A stretch of DNA of 6,115 nucleotides from JBOHBN01 sp050698355 (GCA_050698355.1 JBOHBN010000104.1:1-6115), one strand, 5' to 3'; counted from the stretch's first letter, positions 1 through 6,088 are shown. The notes: generated from the letters alone by a model not told the origin. Made by a program: numbers and translations.

Positions 1-1085
1 CGCGCATCCTGCAGGGTGCCGCGGCCGCGATGATGGTGCCGCAGGTGCTCGCGACGATCCAGGCCACCACGACCGGTGCGCGGCGCACCCGGGCGGTCGG
101 CGCGTACGCCGCGACGGCGGGCATCGCGATGGTCGTCGGGCAGCTCGTCGGCGGCGCGCTCGTCTCAGCGGACATCGCGGGTACCGGCTGGCGCGCGATC
201 TTCTTCGTCACCCTCCCGCTCGGCGTTGCCGGGCTCGTGCTCGCCCGCCTCGTCCTACCCGAGACCCGATCCGACGAGGCCGCGCGTGTCGACGTGGCCG
301 GCACCCTGCTGCTCGCCGCGACCCTGCTCGCCGTGCTCGTCCCACTCACCGAGGGACGCGCGCTGGCCTGGCCGGCGTGGACGGTCGCGCTGCTGGCGGC
401 CGCACCCGTGCTCGCCGCGGCGTTCGTGCTCGCGGAGGTCCGCGGCGAGCGCGACGGCAGGTACCCGCTCGTGCCGCCGTCGCTGCTACGGGCACCGAGC
501 ATGCGGATCGGGCTGGCGCTCGCCGTGCCGTTCTTCATGGGCTTCGGCGGGTTCATGTTCGTGTTCCCCGTCATCATGCAGGAGGGCGAGCACTTCGGCG
601 CCTTCCACGCCGGGCTCGTGCTTGCCCCGTACGCCCTGTCCTTCTTCGCCGTCTCACTGGTCGTCGGCCGGCTGCTGCCGAGGCACGGCAGCCGCGTCAT
701 CGTGGCCGGGTTGCTGGTGGAAGCGGCCGGCATCGTCGGTGTGGCCGGGCTGATGTGGGCGTACTGGCCGGAGGCGGGGCTGCTCGCCCTACTGGCGCCA
801 TGCGTCGTCGCGGGTGCCGGTCAGGCGGCAGTGATGGCGCCGCTGTTCCGGGTGGTGCTGACCGACGTACCGGCCAACCGGTCCGGCACCGGCAGCGGGG
901 TGTTGAACACCACGATGCAGACCTCGCTCGCACTCGGTGTGGCGGGGCTCGGCAGCGTGTTCTTCGCCGCGACCCCCGCGCTGGGGATGCGGGGCGCGTT
1001 CGTCGTGGCGCTGGCATGCGAGCTCGGGATGCTGCTGCTCGGCACGGTCCTCGCTCTCCGGCTGCCCAGGCGCCTGGCTCAGTGA
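1..1085 (+). CDS. MFS multidrug transporter, DHA2 (EmrB/QacA) type, 5'-truncated by window edge
   Basis: Probable proton-driven exporter in the cytoplasmic membrane. The frame is open from the first complete codon at 3, so the gene starts outside the window; the ATG at 30 is internal. The visible 360 residues begin in TM4 with RILQGAAAAMMVPQVLA, the usual DHA2 TM4 motif. TM5 carries a degenerate motif C (GQLVGG, residues 46-51), followed by WRAIFFVTLPLG (63-74) leading into TM6. I count about eleven hydrophobic segments, near 1-20, 31-53, 63-86, 97-116, 126-145, 168-192, 203-224, 231-252, 259-288, 297-322 and 330-352, which fits a 14-TM protein lacking its first three. ANRSGTGSGVLNTTMQ (291-306) matches the family's conserved region before TM13. 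The stop is TGA at 1083. Substrate is unknown; drug or metabolite efflux is inferred from family only. No regulator gene is visible nearby. Confidence 0.9.
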   Translation, partial: RILQGAAAAMMVPQVLATIQATTTGARRTRAVGAYAATAGIAMVVGQLVGGALVSADIAGTGWRAIFFVTLPLGVAGLVLARLVLPETRSDEAARVDVAGTLLLAATLLAVLVPLTEGRALAWPAWTVALLAAAPVLAAAFVLAEVRGERDGRYPLVPPSLLRAPSMRIGLALAVPFFMGFGGFMFVFPVIMQEGEHFGAFHAGLVLAPYALSFFAVSLVVGRLLPRHGSRVIVAGLLVEAAGIVGVAGLMWAYWPEAGLLALLAPCVVAGAGQAAVMAPLFRVVLTDVPANRSGTGSGVLNTTMQTSLALGVAGLGSVFFAATPALGMRGAFVVALACELGMLLLGTVLALRLPRRLAQ

Positions 1086-1175
1086 CGCCGGCTGCATCAC
1101 GGTGACGTGGTATAGGTCGGTGCGTACGGGGGACTGAAGCCGTCCGGTGTGCAGTGCCCTCGTACCGCCTCGACG

Positions 1176-1182
1176 AAGGGAG
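1176..1182 (+). promoter_or_regulatory. Ribosome binding site of the amidohydrolase
   Basis: AAGGGAG lies 4 nt before the ATG at 1187 and decides that start over the in-frame GTG at 1154. Confidence 0.65.
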
Positions 1183-1186
1183 CACG

Positions 1187-2533
1187 ATGGAGGTCCAGAC
1201 CCCGGCGTTGCTGTTCGCGTCCCCGGCGACCGGCGGTCCGCCGCTCTGGTTGACGGGCGCGCGGCTTTTCGACGGTACGTTCGCGCCGCTCCGCGATGGC
1301 GCCGCCGTCCTCGTCGACCATGGCCGGATCGTGCGGGTGGGTGAGGCGAGCGACCCGCCCCCCGAGGACGCGGTGACCGTCGACCTGCGTGGCAAGACGT
1401 TGATGCCCGGTATCATCAACGGCCACATGCACGGCGTCGGGCAGGTGCCGGACGCCGGCTTCGGGGCGCAGCCGGTGCTACCCGGCACGGCAGGGCATGC
1501 ACTGGCGGCGCACCTGCGGGAGTTCCTGCGCTACGGCATCACCACCGTACGGGACATGGGTACGTACGGCGACCAGGTCATGGAGTGCCGGCAGGCGATG
1601 CGCTTCGGCATGTTCCGCGGCGCGCGCATACTCACCTGCGGGCTCATCATCTCCAGTACCGCCCCGGGCGGCCTGGTGTTCGACGGCATGTACCGCGAGG
1701 CGGACGGCGCGGACGAGGTACGCAAGGGCGTGCGCGAGCAGATCCGCCGCGGCGCCGACTTCATCAAGGTCATGGCGACGGGTGCCCGGTCGGTTGAGCT
1801 CGAGGCCGGTGTCTGCAGGGACGCTGACGGAGCGGCGTCGCTGCCCAACCAGTTGACCCGTGACGAGATGGCGGTGGCCGTGGAGGAGGCGAGTCGGCTC
1901 GGCTACTGGGTGGCGGCGCACGCCGAGGGTCTCGACGGGTGCGAGGCGGCCGTCGACCTCGGCATGCGTACTGTCGAGCACGGCTTCTACCTGCACCGAC
2001 GGCCGGACCTGCTCGACCGGATGGCGCGGGACGGCATCGCGCTCGTGCCGACCTTTTCCAGTTCCTACGTGTTCGCCGGCCTCGACCTTCAGGTCGGCAT
2101 CGGCAGCGAGCACGTGCCGTACTGCACGCCAGAGCTCGATGCCGTCGCGAAGGCGAACATCACCGAGCTCGAGAAGACACTGCAAGCCGCTCGGGCCGCC
2201 GGTACGCCGATCGTGCTCGGCGGCGACGACCTCGAGCTGCGCCGCGGCGGCGCATGGATCGAGATCCAGCGCATGGTCCACCACGGCCTGCCTGCGCAGC
2301 ACGCCCTCGTCGCGGCGACGTCGGCGGCAGCGCACGCACTCGGACTTGCCGACTTCGGGACGGTCGAGCCGGGCAAGATCGCCGACCTGGCCGTGGTCGA
2401 CGGCAATCCGGTCGAGCACCCCGAGATCCTCGGGGAGCGCGAACGGTTCTGGCTCGTGCTCCAGGGTGGAACGCCCGTTGCGGGGTCGGCGCTGGAGGTC
2501 GACGTCGCCGCTCTCGGGCGGCAGCCGGCATAA
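1187..2533 (+). CDS. Metal-dependent amidohydrolase (imidazolonepropionase/prolidase-like)
   Basis: Cytosolic hydrolase of the amidohydrolase superfamily, 448 aa, with no signal peptide. Residues about 20-75 and 390-440 form the split beta-sandwich domain, including the typical late segment GTVEPGKIADLAVVDGNP (391-408). The TIM barrel lies between. Metal and catalytic residues can be placed: H80 and H82 (NGHMH), K194 (FIKVMATG, probably the carboxylated bridging lysine), H245 (VAAHAEG), H265 (VEHGFYL) and D347 (LGGDD). The FIKVMATG block points to the COG1228-like subgroup, which includes imidazolonepropionases and Xaa-Pro/acyl-amino-acid carboxypeptidases. The ATG at 1187 is chosen because AAGGGAG (1176-1182) lies 4 nt upstream; an in-frame GTG at 1154 has no good site. 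The gene lies 101 bp after the transporter and converges on the methyltransferase. No hut genes are visible, so histidine breakdown is unsupported. Family is secure; substrate is unknown. Confidence 0.88.
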   Translation: MEVQTPALLFASPATGGPPLWLTGARLFDGTFAPLRDGAAVLVDHGRIVRVGEASDPPPEDAVTVDLRGKTLMPGIINGHMHGVGQVPDAGFGAQPVLPGTAGHALAAHLREFLRYGITTVRDMGTYGDQVMECRQAMRFGMFRGARILTCGLIISSTAPGGLVFDGMYREADGADEVRKGVREQIRRGADFIKVMATGARSVELEAGVCRDADGAASLPNQLTRDEMAVAVEEASRLGYWVAAHAEGLDGCEAAVDLGMRTVEHGFYLHRRPDLLDRMARDGIALVPTFSSSYVFAGLDLQVGIGSEHVPYCTPELDAVAKANITELEKTLQAARAAGTPIVLGGDDLELRRGGAWIEIQRMVHHGLPAQHALVAATSAAAHALGLADFGTVEPGKIADLAVVDGNPVEHPEILGERERFWLVLQGGTPVAGSALEVDVAALGRQPA

Positions 2534-2564
2534 CTTCTCACGGTGAGTACCTACAGGTCCCGGT

Positions 2565-2632
2565 CAAGATCTGTGCCGCGTGGCCGCAACGCGTAGAAAC
2601 CTGCGCGTTGCGGCCGGAAGAAACGGATCTTG
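2565..2632. terminator. Convergent-gene inverted repeat, probable bidirectional terminator
   Basis: The gap between the convergent amidohydrolase (stop 2533) and methyltransferase (stop at 2664) holds a long inverted repeat. The inner arm GGCCGCAACGCG (2582-2593) pairs perfectly with 2604-2615. It extends inward by TAG/CTG, with one wobble pair, to an AAAC tetraloop (2597-2600), giving a 15-bp stem. An outer arm on the same axis, CAAGATC (2565-2571) with GATCTTG (2626-2632), extends by TGT/ACG to about 10 bp. A symmetrical internal loop of about 7 nt per side separates the two arms. No T-run follows on either strand, which is common for actinobacterial terminators. Function is inferred from position and stem strength. 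Confidence 0.65.
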
Positions 2633-2663
2633 GTCTCGCCGCCGGCTGGCGCGGCACGCTGGG

Positions 2664-3839
2664 CTACGCGCGGTCGCAGGCGAGCGCGAGCGGCCCCTCC
2701 GCGGTCCGGGTCAGCACGACCACCGCCTCGCCGTCACCGGCGAGGCGTAGGTCGTGCCGGAGCCGGTCGAGGTCGACTGCGGTACCGCGCTTCTTCAGCG
2801 TGACCCGTCCGATGCCCCGCTCCCGCAGGTACGCCCGCAGCCGCTTCAGCGAGAACCGCAGGGCGTCGCGTACCTCGTAGCAGGTGGCGAACGGGGTCGG
2901 CACGTGCTGGTCCGCGCAGACGTACGCGATCCGCGGGTCGAGCAGCGCGCCGTCGACGGCCGCAGCGACCTCCGCGACCAAGCCCGCCCGGATCACCGCG
3001 CCGTCCGGCTCGTACAGGAAGCGGCCGGGAGCGGAGACCGGCGGCGGGTCGGTCACCGTGCGGGTGAGGGTGACGCCGGACGGCAGCAGCGTGGCGCGGT
3101 GACCGGCCGTGGTGCACAGGTTCCCCGACCACAGCGCCGCCTCGGTCACCTCGCCGCGGTCGGAGACCCACTCGGCTTCCACACCGGCCGGCACCATGGC
3201 GTGCGGGATGCCGGGAGCGACCTTCACGCAGGCGCTCGTACGCGCGAGTAGGCGGGTGACGAACCCCCACGGCGGCTCGTACGCGCGCGGGTCGACCGTA
3301 CGGCCGCCGCTCGCCGTGCGGCGGGACGGGTCGCAGGTCACCGCGTCGTACCGCTCAAGGTCGAGCTCCGTGACGTCGGCCCGCTGGACCTCGACCCGGT
3401 CGTCCAGCCCGAGCGCCGCGAGGTTGGCGGCGGCGACCGCCGCGGTGACAGCGTCGGTGTCGAAGCCCCGTACTGTCAGTTCCGCGCGGCCGAGCGCGAT
3501 CAGGTCGCCGCCGATGCCGCACCCGAGGTCGGCGGTGACGCCGCCGGTGAGCCGGGCGACCCGCTCCGCTCGGTGGCGCGCGACGCTGGCACGGGTGGCC
3601 TGTTCCAGCCCGGTCGGGGTGAACAGCATCACATCGGCGTCCGGACCGAAGCGGGCCCTGGCGCGGTCGCGCAGCCGCACCTGGGTCAGCGCGGCGGCGA
3701 CCAGTTCGGCGGGATGGTCGCGGCGCAGCCGGGTGGTCAGGGCAGGGAGGTCTTCCGGGCGTACGCGCTGGCCGGACAGCTGGTCGAGCAGGCGCCGTCC
3801 CGCTGGCGAGGTCAGCGTCGCCACGTCCGCCGGCTCCAT
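2664..3839 (-). CDS. Class I SAM-dependent methyltransferase with C-terminal THUMP-like region
   Basis: Predicted cytosolic methyltransferase of 391 aa. A helical N-terminal part (1-95) precedes a Rossmann methyltransferase core with SAM-binding motif I ADLGCGIGGD (103-112), an acidic post-motif-II FDTD (126-129) and a motif-IV-like CDPSRR (169-174), a DPxRR signature seen in this family. The C-terminal part (about 300-385) resembles the THUMP-like module and has a basic stretch, RVTLKKRGTAVD (345-356), consistent with RNA contact. RNA methylation is inferred; the substrate is not known to me. The frame remains open upstream to 4127, inside groES. I chose ATG at 3839 because GAAGGG lies 7 nt upstream and homology-like sequence begins there. 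It is divergent from groES, and its start is 33 bp from the nearer CIRCE operator. Confidence 0.85.
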   Translation of the reverse strand: MEPADVATLTSPAGRRLLDQLSGQRVRPEDLPALTTRLRRDHPAELVAAALTQVRLRDRARARFGPDADVMLFTPTGLEQATRASVARHRAERVARLTGGVTADLGCGIGGDLIALGRAELTVRGFDTDAVTAAVAAANLAALGLDDRVEVQRADVTELDLERYDAVTCDPSRRTASGGRTVDPRAYEPPWGFVTRLLARTSACVKVAPGIPHAMVPAGVEAEWVSDRGEVTEAALWSGNLCTTAGHRATLLPSGVTLTRTVTDPPPVSAPGRFLYEPDGAVIRAGLVAEVAAAVDGALLDPRIAYVCADQHVPTPFATCYEVRDALRFSLKRLRAYLRERGIGRVTLKKRGTAVDLDRLRHDLRLAGDGEAVVVLTRTAEGPLALACDRA

Positions 3840-3846
3840 GCCGTTA

Positions 3847-3852
3847 CCCTTC
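3847..3852 (-). promoter_or_regulatory. Ribosome binding site of the methyltransferase
   Basis: Read on the - strand this is GAAGGG, 7 nt before the ATG at 3839. It supports the short form of the protein over longer forms that would run through the groES control region. Confidence 0.6.
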
Positions 3853-3871
3853 ACGAGAGTGACGCGTCGCG

Positions 3872-3898
3872 TTGGCACCCGAGTTGACGGAGTGCTAA
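3872..3898. promoter_or_regulatory. CIRCE operator 1 (HrcA binding site), overlaps -35
   Basis: TTGGCACCC (3872-3880), a 9-nt spacer, then GAGTGCTAA (3890-3898). The consensus CIRCE is TTAGCACTC-N9-GAGTGCTAA. The right arm matches 9/9 and the left 7/9, with exact 9-nt spacing. The spacer contains the TTGACG proposed as the groES -35, so bound HrcA would cover the promoter. It also lies just upstream of the divergent methyltransferase. Confidence 0.8.
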
Positions 3899-3911
3899 CC
3901 GCGGCAATAGT
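3884..3911 (+). promoter_or_regulatory. groES-groEL promoter (vegetative sigma type)
   Basis: The -35 TTGACG (3884-3889) is 16 nt from a -10 candidate AATAGT (3906-3911); an alternative -10, TAGTGT (3908-3913), would give 18 nt. The predicted transcription start is near 3918, immediately before the second CIRCE. The -35 is strong and the -10 is imperfect. The position between two CIRCE operators supports the call. Confidence 0.6.
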
Positions 3912-3918
3912 GTCGTAC

Positions 3919-3945
3919 CTGGCACTCGGCAATGGAGAGTGCCAA
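3919..3945. promoter_or_regulatory. CIRCE operator 2 (HrcA binding site) at the predicted transcription start
   Basis: CTGGCACTC (3919-3927), the 9-nt spacer GGCAATGGA, then GAGTGCCAA (3937-3945). Arms are complementary at 8 of 9 positions and match the consensus at 7/9 and 8/9. It is centred 47 bp from CIRCE 1. It would lie at the 5' end of the groES mRNA, the usual place for this element. Confidence 0.9.
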
Positions 3946-4052
3946 GTAAGCCCCAAAAGCGACAAGGTCGGTCTGGCACCCGCGACGGCAGGCCGCCGAG
4001 GTCGCCTCTCATCCGTTCTGGACAGAAAACTTCCGGAGGGGGAGGTCAGATC
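3946..4052 (+). promoter_or_regulatory. groES 5' leader with possible hairpin
   Basis: About 107 nt separate CIRCE 2 from the groES start. A hairpin can form at 3982-4005: GCGAC with GTCGC, then GGC with GCC after a 3-nt bulge, and a 5-nt loop. A purine-rich run (4035-4045) containing the ribosome binding site ends the leader. No known riboswitch or thermometer motif such as a ROSE-type U(U/C)GCU was recognised. Any role in translation is speculative. Confidence 0.3.
4041..4045 (+). promoter_or_regulatory. Ribosome binding site of groES
   Basis: GGAGG lies 7 nt before the GTG at 4053, inside a longer purine tract. It fixes the start and excludes the in-frame GTG at 3939, which lies inside CIRCE 2. 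Confidence 0.8.
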
Positions 4053-4361
4053 GTGACGACCCAGACCAAGGTTGTCATCCGACCGCTCGAGGACCGCATT
4101 GTGGTCCAGCCGCTGGAGGCCGAGCAAGTAACGGCCTCCGGCCTTGTCATTCCTGACACGGCCCAGGAGAAGCCCCAGGAGGGCAAGGTAGTCGCCGTCG
4201 GCCCAGGCCGCTACGACGACAGTGGCAAGCGCGTACCGGTCGATGTCAACGAAGGTGACGTCGTGCTCTACAGCAAGTACGGCGGCACCGAAGTCAAGTT
4301 CGGGCAGGACGAGTACCTCGTGCTCGCTGCCCGTGACGTGCTGGCGGTCATCGAAAAGTAG
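4053..4361 (+). CDS. groES: Co-chaperonin GroES (Hsp10)
   Basis: The 102-aa protein forms the heptameric lid that closes the GroEL folding chamber in the cytosol. The family signature runs from VVIRPLEDRIVV (7-18) through the mobile loop, with GLVIPDTA (30-37) as the hydrophobic GroEL-contact segment. The roof-region residues follow, then GDVVLYSKYGGTEVK (68-82) and the C-terminal EYLVLAARDVLAVIE (87-101). Length is normal for actinobacterial GroES, which is a few residues longer than the E. coli protein. The start is GTG at 4053, with GGAGG 7 nt upstream. It is the first gene of the groES-groEL operon, 91 bp ahead of groEL, and is probably repressed by HrcA through two CIRCE elements. The N-terminal frame is open back to 3939, but that stretch is leader sequence. 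Confidence 0.98.
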   Translation: MTTQTKVVIRPLEDRIVVQPLEAEQVTASGLVIPDTAQEKPQEGKVVAVGPGRYDDSGKRVPVDVNEGDVVLYSKYGGTEVKFGQDEYLVLAARDVLAVIEK

Positions 4362-4375
4362 TCGGAAACCTTTCA

Positions 4376-4418
4376 GTCAACGCCCCGGGGCCCGCACCGC
4401 GGGCGTCGGGGCGTTGAC
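4376..4418 (+). terminator. Intercistronic groES-groEL hairpin (attenuator or mRNA processing element)
   Basis: GTCAACGCCCC (4376-4386) pairs perfectly with GGGGCGTTGAC (4408-4418). Inside, CCCGC (4391-4395) pairs with GCGGG (4399-4403) around an ACC loop, separated from the outer stem by a 4+4 nt internal loop. No T-run follows, so complete termination is unlikely and readthrough into groEL is expected. It begins 14 nt after the groES stop and ends 34 nt before groEL. It may lower groEL expression, stabilise the groES message, or mark a cleavage site. Confidence 0.6.
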
Positions 4419-4437
4419 ATAGAACATGATCATTCTC

Positions 4438-4443
4438 AAGGAG
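4438..4443 (+). promoter_or_regulatory. Ribosome binding site of groEL
   Basis: AAGGAG lies 9 nt before the GTG start at 4453. The N-terminus it gives, PKILEFEENAR, is the normal chaperonin start. Confidence 0.8.
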
Positions 4444-4452
4444 TAACCCACC

Positions 4453-6066
4453 GTGCCCAAGATCCTGGAGTTCGAAGAGAACGCCCGGCAACGGCTCGAG
4501 GACGGCGTAGACGCGCTCGCCGACGCTGTGAGCGTCACGCTCGGCCCGACCGGACGCAACGTGGTGCTCGACAAGAAGTTCGGCGTGCCGACCATCACCA
4601 ACGACGGCGTCACGATCGCCCGCGAGGTCGAGCTCGACGAGCCGTTCGCCAACATGGGCGCGCAGCTCGTCAAGGAGGTCGCCACCAAGACCAACGACGC
4701 CGCGGGCGACGGCACCACGACCGCGACCGTGCTGGCGCAGGCGATGGTGCACGAGGGCCTGCGCAACGTCGCCGCCGGCGCCAACCCGATGTCACGGCAG
4801 GGCGGCATCGACAGGGCCACTGCGGCGGTCACCGCGCGCCTCGCCGAGCAGGCCCGCGAGCTGCAGACCAAGGAGGAGATCGCGCACGTCGCGGCCATCT
4901 CCGCGCAGGACGCGAAGGTCGGCGAGGTCGTCGCCGAGGCGTTCGACAAGGTCGGCAAGGACGGCGTCATCACCGTGGAGGAGAGCCAGGGCCTCGGCCT
5001 CGAGCTCGACTTCACCGAGGGTCTGCAGTTCGACAAGGGCTACCTGTCGCCGTACTTCGTCACTGACCAGGACCGCCTCGAGACGGTCTTCGAGAACGCG
5101 TACATCCTGCTCAACCAGGGCAAGATCTCCGCGATCGCCGACATGCTCCCGCTGCTCGAGAAGGTCATGCAGGCGGGCAAGTCGCTGCTGATCATCGCCG
5201 AGGACGTCGACGGCGAGGCCCTGTCCACCCTCGTGGTGAACAAGATCCGCGGCACGTTCACGAGCTGTGCGGTCAAGGCCCCCGCCTTCGGCGACCGGCG
5301 CAAGGCGATCCTGGAGGACATCGCCGTACTCACCGGTGGCCAGGTCATCGCCGAGGAGACCGGGCGCAAGCTGGACAACGTCGAGCTCGACGTGCTCGGC
5401 AGCGCGCGCCGCATCGTGGTCGACAAGGACAACACGACGATCATCGACGGCGCCGGTGACACGGCGGCGATCGAGGAGCGCAAGAAGCAGCTCACCAAGG
5501 AGATCGAGCAGACCGACTCCGACTGGGACCGCGAGAAGCTGCAGGAGCGTCTCGCCAAGCTCTCCGGCGGTGTCTGCGTCGTACGCGCCGGTGCCGCCAC
5601 CGAGGTGGAACTCAAGGAGCGCAAGCACCGGCTCGAGGACGCGGTGTCGGCGACCCGTGCGGCCATCGAGGAGGGTGTCGTCCCGGGAGGCGGCTCCACG
5701 CTCGTACACGCCGCGGCGGTGCTGGACGCGCTCGACCTGCCCGACGACGAGAAGCCGGGGGCTCGCATCGTCCGCAGGGCGCTCGACGAGCCCACCCGCC
5801 TGATCGCGCAGAACGCCGGGTACTCCGGCGGGGTCGTCGTCTCCAAGGTGCGCGAGCTGGGCGGTGAGCAGGGCTTCAACGCCAGCACAGGCGAGTACGG
5901 CGACCTGCTGAAGCAGGGCGTGCTCGACCCGGTCAAGGTGACCAGGTCGGCGGTGGAGAACGCCGCGTCCATCGCCGGCATGCTGCTCACCACCGAGGCG
6001 CTCGTCGCCGACAAGCCGGAGGAGTCCGAGGACGAGGCCGGAGCCGGCCACGGTCACGGGCACTGA
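4453..6066 (+). CDS. groEL: Chaperonin GroEL (Hsp60), GroEL1 type with histidine-rich tail
   Basis: ATP-dependent cytosolic folding chaperone of 537 aa, close to the usual length, partner of GroES. The equatorial domain has the nucleotide-binding TLGPTGRNVVLDK (29-41), D51 in NDGVTI and GDGTTT (85-90). Intermediate and apical regions follow (about 135-405). The catalytic aspartate is D396 in RLEDAV, followed by the chaperonin signature AAIEEGVVPGGG (403-414). The C-terminus is not the Gly-Met repeat of housekeeping GroEL but an acidic stretch ending AGAGHGHGH (529-537). In mycobacteria a His-rich tail marks GroEL1, the copy encoded with groES, while the essential GroEL2 lies elsewhere. By analogy a second groEL probably exists outside the window. 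The start is GTG at 4453, with AAGGAG 9 nt upstream. No frameshift or missing catalytic residue is seen. Confidence 0.98.
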   Translation: MPKILEFEENARQRLEDGVDALADAVSVTLGPTGRNVVLDKKFGVPTITNDGVTIAREVELDEPFANMGAQLVKEVATKTNDAAGDGTTTATVLAQAMVHEGLRNVAAGANPMSRQGGIDRATAAVTARLAEQARELQTKEEIAHVAAISAQDAKVGEVVAEAFDKVGKDGVITVEESQGLGLELDFTEGLQFDKGYLSPYFVTDQDRLETVFENAYILLNQGKISAIADMLPLLEKVMQAGKSLLIIAEDVDGEALSTLVVNKIRGTFTSCAVKAPAFGDRRKAILEDIAVLTGGQVIAEETGRKLDNVELDVLGSARRIVVDKDNTTIIDGAGDTAAIEERKKQLTKEIEQTDSDWDREKLQERLAKLSGGVCVVRAGAATEVELKERKHRLEDAVSATRAAIEEGVVPGGGSTLVHAAAVLDALDLPDDEKPGARIVRRALDEPTRLIAQNAGYSGGVVVSKVRELGGEQGFNASTGEYGDLLKQGVLDPVKVTRSAVENAASIAGMLLTTEALVADKPEESEDEAGAGHGHGH

Positions 6067-6088
6067 GGTTCTCGTAACAGCTCACTCG

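Noticed and set aside
1..1085. Transporter as a broken or truncated pseudogene.
   Set aside because: The frame is open to the left edge and starts exactly within a conserved TM4 motif, so the missing part is simply outside the window.
1086..1175. TATAGG at 1111-1116 as the -10 of an amidohydrolase promoter.
   Set aside because: No -35 hexamer occurs at 16-18 nt upstream; GTGACG at 1102 is too close. A promoter may exist here but is not supported by sequence.
1478..2419. Long open frame antisense to the amidohydrolase, and similar + frames at 1939-2880 and 3109-4056.
   Set aside because: Arg/Ala/Ser-rich shadow translations of well-supported genes on the other strand or frame.
3973..3981. 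CTGGCACCC in the groES leader as a third CIRCE half-site.
   Set aside because: The sequence 9 nt downstream does not resemble GAGTGCTAA, so there is no operator.
3939..4052. In-frame upstream extension of groES from a GTG at 3939.
   Set aside because: That GTG lies inside the CIRCE 2 arm and has no ribosome binding site. GroES homology begins just after 4053, where GGAGG is well spaced.
3840..4127. N-terminal extension of the methyltransferase frame on the - strand, through the control region into groES.
   Set aside because: It would encode across both CIRCE sites and antisense to groES, and has no family-like sequence. A good ribosome binding site supports ATG at 3839.
4414..4419. TTGACA before groEL as a -35 of a separate groEL promoter.
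   Set aside because: It belongs to the right arm of the intercistronic hairpin, and no -10 lies 16-18 nt downstream; that position is the groEL ribosome binding site.
4435..4440. CTCAAG before groEL as half of an HspR (HAIR) site.
   Set aside because: The partner CTTGAGT arm is absent 7 nt upstream, and the bases overlap the ribosome binding site.
4792..6063. Long open frame (423 codons) antisense to groEL.
   Set aside because: It mirrors groEL codons in GC-rich DNA, has low-complexity composition, resembles no family, and lies wholly within a certain gene.
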